This document shows, piece after piece, positions 42,890-45,994 of a DNA stretch of 45,994 nucleotides. Position numbers and translations under genes: made by a program. Location of the stretch: positions 1 to 45,994 of the IMG/VR virus record IMGVR_UViG_3300043411_002184; one strand, written 5' to 3'. The DNA comes from a virus. The notes beneath the pieces were generated by a model. The model did not search any database. It was given only the letters and a program-made list of their open reading frames with translations, and was not told where the DNA came from. Position 1 is the first letter of the stretch. Each line of letters starts with the position of its first letter.

Positions 42890-45204
42890 TGTTGGTCCTT
42901 TGGGTCAGGTTTCTTAAATTTAAGAAACTTAATGTTTGGATTTCTCTTACGCTTTACAATTTGTTTTCCACCGACTTTATCCTGCACCGGGGCAATACTT
43001 GCAGACAAAGTTGTAGTTCCACCAGCTACTTCGCCAGTAGCTGGCTGTCCTGAAACAGGTTCACCTTCTTCTTTAAGAAGCTCTTGATCAACCGTCATAA
43101 TTAATGGAGTATCTTTATCGCCACCTAGCACCTGATTTTGAATTGCTCTAACTCTGGTAATTAATGGAGAAGTTGGAACAAATTGTTGAGCATAAAAATA
43201 CAGTTTAGGCAAGAATTTAACCTTCTGGTCAAATGTTAATTCTTCATATCTGAAAGCATTATTTACAAGATTTGTAACACGCTCCATTTTTATTCCAGGA
43301 GCTTGTTGAACTAAAAGGGAAATAGTTTTAAAATGATCCGCCCAGTCAATAGGAACATCTCTCCCAAATGATAAATCCATGTGTAAAAATTTAACCCACT
43401 GTGCTGGAATTTTTCGAGTAGTTTTAAAAGTTTCAGCTGCTATTTTTTTGCTAATTAATTTTGCGACAGCTGGAGAACTGGCTCGCCAGACTGGATATCC
43501 CCAGAAGTTTAAGGCGCTCATTTCATTTGTCCAAGAGGTCATTCTATAATGAGCTTTATCTCGCACAAGTCTAATGCCACGTGTATCATCTGCTTTGTAG
43601 ATTAACACAGTCATTAAAACTGTAGCTATGTAGATATTAAACAGCGTCCAAGAATCTGGGACAGAAGCGTATCTCGCCTTGTCGGTATAGTTTCGCTTTT
43701 CGAGAAGTAAAGAACCAGCTTCTTCAAATAAGCTTTCAGTAAGTTCTTCTTCGCCACCAGCGTGAACCATCTTGGCAATGCGGCCATAGAGTGCTGCAAC
43801 TAGTTCATCAAAGGCTTTAGTATTTTTAACCTTTTCTAATAATTCGGCAAGATTTCGTTTAGTTTCTGCAAATGAAACTAATGTCCTCTTAACAATTTCT
43901 TTGCTTAACCCAATTGTCTTTCCGGATTTTAATTTTAAACGATAAGTATGTTCAATATCATCTTTATGATGTTTGAAGTCTTCTAACATCTGTTTTAACT
44001 CGTCTAAAGTAGATGAAATTACGGCTACCGCCTTATTCTTAGTTCCATTGAAATCATCTGCACCATTTAATGTCTTTGCTACATTTCTGAGAGTAGACGA
44101 AGCATCTTCTCCCTTTGCATCAGTAAAAATCTTTTTAACAGATCGACCAAGTGCTAAGTCTTTATTTCCGAACAAATCGGCCAGACGAATCTTCATCTGA
44201 CCTACAATCCCGCCTCTAGATTCTAACGGTGCCGAATCATCTAGAGTTCTAATCATTCCAGAAATCTGATTTCTGACAGCAAAGTTGAATTGATTGATAG
44301 TAGTGAAACCATCTTTATCAACAATCTTAATCTGTTCACCAGTGGTCGGATCTTTTAATACTACACCTTCAATGCCAATATCTTCATCGCTAGTCAAATC
44401 ATTCGCAGCAAGTGCTGGCTTAATTTTACTAACAAACTTATCAAGTAATTCTTTTTTGATTGCAACTTTGTATTTTGTTTTTACATCAGAAAGGATTTGC
44501 TCTTTAGCGATCTTTGCTTCGGCCCGCTTGTCTTTTGGGATCGATCCTAATGAGGTGGTCATTAAGTCAAAGTTAGAAAAGTTATCTACGCCAGAACTAG
44601 CTTCTAAGAAATTTTCAAGTTCTTTAATTTCTTTTTCAACATCAATAGACTTAAGAGTTTCTGGTTTTATCTTTTGTACACCCACGAACCTAAAAGTTTG
44701 AGTTGTCGGAATCCGTTCTAAATTTTCACCGTCTTTGGTATCAACAATATGAATCTTTACCGAGACCTCTTGGTTCTCTAACATACCAGCTAGTTGATCA
44801 GCCTTAACATCTGTAGTGCCTTCTACTCCACGAAGGATAGCAATAAAATTCTTTCCATCTAATCCATAAGACACAGCATTAGGTTGTCGTCCGAATAAGA
44901 TTTCAACCTCAATAGTATCGCCTGGCTGCAAGACCGTTTTAATGTCTCGCTCTTTTTCTAATAGTACTGCTTGAACACCACGTGATCCATTGTACGCAGC
45001 AAAGTACGGATAGTCTTGTTCTGAATAGAATTTTTCAGAATTTTCTCTTTTCCCAGCTCTAGATGTATAAATCTTACCCTCATCATCTAGACCGAACCAG
45101 AGATTCATTCCGTCATTTTTTTCGGAAACCCGCATATTAGCAATATTTCGTACTGCGGTAATAAAGGCTTTGACCTCAAGGTCTTCAATATGTGTAATTG
45201 ACAT
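42886..45204 (-). CDS. Ligase-type nucleotidyltransferase domain fused to a large C-terminal region
   Basis: A 772-residue protein. The N-terminal 300 residues carry the covalent nucleotidyltransferase motifs of DNA/RNA ligases and capping enzymes in order: motif I K29-N-D-G32, a YTSRAGK segment at 46-52, a GDTIEVEILFG strand at 95-105 (motif III-like), FIAILRGV at about 120-127 (IIIa-like), E279-G-V-V-L-K284 (motif IV) and K293-I-V-D-K297 (motif V). Lys29 would be the AMP- or GMP-accepting residue. The remaining roughly 470 residues include helices (about 395-490), a hydrophobic stretch near 525-540 (LFNIYIATVLMTVLIY), aromatic-rich sequence and a basic tail. I do not recognise this part. 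It heads the operon with the charged proteins and PD-(D/E)XK nuclease, from a perfect late promoter. The substrate is unknown. Confidence 0.65.
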   Translation of the reverse strand: MSITHIEDLEVKAFITAVRNIANMRVSEKNDGMNLWFGLDDEGKIYTSRAGKRENSEKFYSEQDYPYFAAYNGSRGVQAVLLEKERDIKTVLQPGDTIEVEILFGRQPNAVSYGLDGKNFIAILRGVEGTTDVKADQLAGMLENQEVSVKIHIVDTKDGENLERIPTTQTFRFVGVQKIKPETLKSIDVEKEIKELENFLEASSGVDNFSNFDLMTTSLGSIPKDKRAEAKIAKEQILSDVKTKYKVAIKKELLDKFVSKIKPALAANDLTSDEDIGIEGVVLKDPTTGEQIKIVDKDGFTTINQFNFAVRNQISGMIRTLDDSAPLESRGGIVGQMKIRLADLFGNKDLALGRSVKKIFTDAKGEDASSTLRNVAKTLNGADDFNGTKNKAVAVISSTLDELKQMLEDFKHHKDDIEHTYRLKLKSGKTIGLSKEIVKRTLVSFAETKRNLAELLEKVKNTKAFDELVAALYGRIAKMVHAGGEEELTESLFEEAGSLLLEKRNYTDKARYASVPDSWTLFNIYIATVLMTVLIYKADDTRGIRLVRDKAHYRMTSWTNEMSALNFWGYPVWRASSPAVAKLISKKIAAETFKTTRKIPAQWVKFLHMDLSFGRDVPIDWADHFKTISLLVQQAPGIKMERVTNLVNNAFRYEELTFDQKVKFLPKLYFYAQQFVPTSPLITRVRAIQNQVLGGDKDTPLIMTVDQELLKEEGEPVSGQPATGEVAGGTTTLSASIAPVQDKVGGKQIVKRKRNPNIKFLKFKKPDPKDQQ

Positions 45205-45234
45205 TTTTCATTCAGAATGATTAGCTAGTAGATC

Positions 45235-45242
45235 TATTTATA
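45235..45242 (-). promoter_or_regulatory. T4-type late promoter (TATAAATA), minus strand
   Basis: A perfect TATAAATA on the minus strand in the context TTTCTATAAATAGA, 30 bases upstream of the ligase-domain gene. It probably drives the whole leftward unit down to the oxygenase. Confidence 0.75.
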
Positions 45243-45250
45243 GAAACCCT

Positions 45251-45283
45251 AAAGGGTCAGAAGAATTAATCCTCTGACCCTTT
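45251..45283 (-). terminator. Hairpin terminator candidate after the DUF6447-like gene
   Basis: A perfect 11-base-pair stem (AAAGGGTCAGA / TCTGACCCTTT) with an 11-base loop, between the DUF6447-like stop and the late promoter of the next gene. The T-tract on the minus strand is only three bases and lies in the stem, so termination may be partial. Confidence 0.55.
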
Positions 45284-45301
45284 AATCATATGAAATTGAA
45301 G

Positions 45302-45556
45302 TTATTCGATGCCTGGTTCAGCCACTGCTTCTGGCACGGATGCTGCTTCTTTTTCAGCAAGTTCTTTCTTTACAGCTTCGGCAATCTGAGCGCCAATAGC
45401 CTGAAGAGCCGCCTGCGATTTAATCACGGCCATTTGTTCACGTTGAAGATCAGCGTTAATAGCGTTATAAACACCTACGGCCGATTGAACACCTTGGCTA
45501 AAGTCCTCAACATTGTGAGTTACACCGTCGAGAGTAAGAGTACGTTGGTCTGTCAT
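45302..45556 (-). CDS. DUF6447-like small helical protein
   Basis: An 84-residue protein with AAAGGAAA before the ATG. 'TLTLDGVTHNVEDFS' at the start followed by one long helix ('AINADLQREQMAVIKSQAALQAIGAQI') fits the DUF6447 family of small phage proteins, in which a short beta hairpin (I-x-x-D-G-x-x-Y) precedes a coiled coil. Here the hairpin Tyr is His. The C-terminal 20 residues are Ala/Glu/Pro-rich and probably disordered. Its function is not known. It stands alone between a CATAAATA promoter and a hairpin. Confidence 0.55.
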   Translation of the reverse strand: MTDQRTLTLDGVTHNVEDFSQGVQSAVGVYNAINADLQREQMAVIKSQAALQAIGAQIAEAVKKELAEKEAASVPEAVAEPGIE

Positions 45557-45607
45557 TTTGAATTTCCTTTTGTGGTTTTTGAAAACAATGCTTTCGCATC
45601 TGAGAAT

Positions 45608-45615
45608 TATTTATG
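45608..45615 (-). promoter_or_regulatory. Late promoter candidate (CATAAATA), minus strand
   Basis: CATAAATAAT on the minus strand, 51 bases upstream of the DUF6447-like gene, in a 94-base gap without a gene. It has the same one-base variant as the two plus-strand CATAAATA sites. Confidence 0.45.
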
Positions 45616-45650
45616 CAAAATAATTTAGTATAATTAGGCAAAATTTAGGT

Positions 45651-45994
45651 TCAAGAATCGCCTGCTAATCCTCCTAAAGTTTGTTTTGCTTGACCTGGCT
45701 TCACATCACTCATCTGAAGGCCAGGTCTTTTCTTCTTCAATTCGAGAACTGGCGCTGATCCGTCAGTTACTCGAAGTGATTCTGAATTGAACTTCATTTC
45801 ACATGACTTGCCGACTGCGTCGGCATTTCTGGATTTAATGAATTCAAATCGATATAGACCTTGTTCTTTCATCGCATTACTACGAACTGTTGCAATCATC
45901 ACATCGCTCGTATTAGTTTTCGAGCTTCCTGACTGTACTAATCCCTGATGCATAGTCTTTCCCTCTTCGATCATTTCCGTCGCGCTCTTTGCTA
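45651..45994 (-). CDS. DnaB-like replicative helicase, C-terminal part (cut by window edge)
   Basis: The frame is open to the window end, so the Met at 45974 is probably internal. About 114 residues are visible. 'LVQSGSSKTNTSDVMIATV', 'AMKEQGLYRFEFIKSRNADAVG' and 'EMKFNSESLRVTDG' match the last RecA-fold strands of phage DnaB/gp41-type helicases, which carry a gG-SK-NT-D segment, an M-E-G-Y--F--KSR arginine-finger-like segment and an L-I-D ending. The Walker motifs lie outside the window. The last 30 residues are a basic, flexible tail. If correct, a replication gene lies directly upstream of the late minus-strand unit. Confidence 0.6.
   Translation of the reverse strand, partial: AKSATEMIEEGKTMHQGLVQSGSSKTNTSDVMIATVRSNAMKEQGLYRFEFIKSRNADAVGKSCEMKFNSESLRVTDGSAPVLELKKKRPGLQMSDVKPGQAKQTLGGLAGDS

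Noticed and set aside
1-45994. CRISPR array, tRNA genes, insertion sequences
   Set aside because: No regularly spaced direct repeats, cloverleaf patterns or transposase motifs were recognised by eye on either strand; a dedicated tRNA search would be needed to be certain.

Overview
This window reads as the tail and baseplate region, plus part of an accessory region, of a large T4-like contractile-tailed phage (myovirus). The evidence is a block in T4 baseplate order: tube-cap-like gp48/54, gp53, hub candidate, gp5-type spike, gp25, gp6, then giant proteins where T4 has gp7 and gp8. T4-type late promoters (TATAAATA or CATAAATA) sit at transcription-unit starts, and genes are tightly packed with ATGA overlaps. 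The DNA is A+T-rich. The host cannot be read from the sequence; spanins and a lipoprotein signal point to a Gram-negative bacterium.

Layout, plus strand. 1-5839 is the baseplate hub and inner wedge. 5836-6725 and 10333-10866 are small cargo-like genes (two leucine-rich-repeat paralogues and a GNAT-like protein) placed around gp6 (6755-10330). All three start with the same MKVxEL peptide. 10949-27176 is filled by two giant structural proteins of 3436 and 1974 residues, with internal duplications, shared beta-repeats and, in the second, an inserted alpha/beta-hydrolase domain. 27272-35747 is a receptor-binding module: a baseplate-attached protein, a PKD/Ig-like protein, a long fibre, and several small proteins made of one roughly 60-residue beta domain that occurs six times. 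A frameshifted homing endonuclease interrupts this module on the minus strand, bounded by a bidirectional terminator and a palindromic pair of face-to-face late promoters. 35763-38113 is lysis: i-spanin, o-spanin and a bifunctional M23 peptidase plus GH108-like muramidase.

Layout, minus strand. After a convergent intergenic region (38114-38496) the remaining genes run leftwards from the window end: the C-terminus of a DnaB-like helicase, a DUF6447-like small protein, a 772-residue protein with a ligase-type nucleotidyltransferase domain, several acidic or basic proteins of unknown role, a PD-(D/E)XK nuclease and a 2OG-Fe(II) oxygenase.

The plus-strand genes together build the baseplate, host-recognition apparatus and lysis machinery, probably all under late (gp55-like) control. 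The minus-strand group mixes nucleic-acid enzymes with highly charged proteins that could be head-core or DNA-associated. The most unusual items are the esterase-bearing giant protein, the multiplied HxQ tip domain with free-standing copies, the ligase-domain fusion, and the palindromic promoter/RBS arrangement at the endonuclease.
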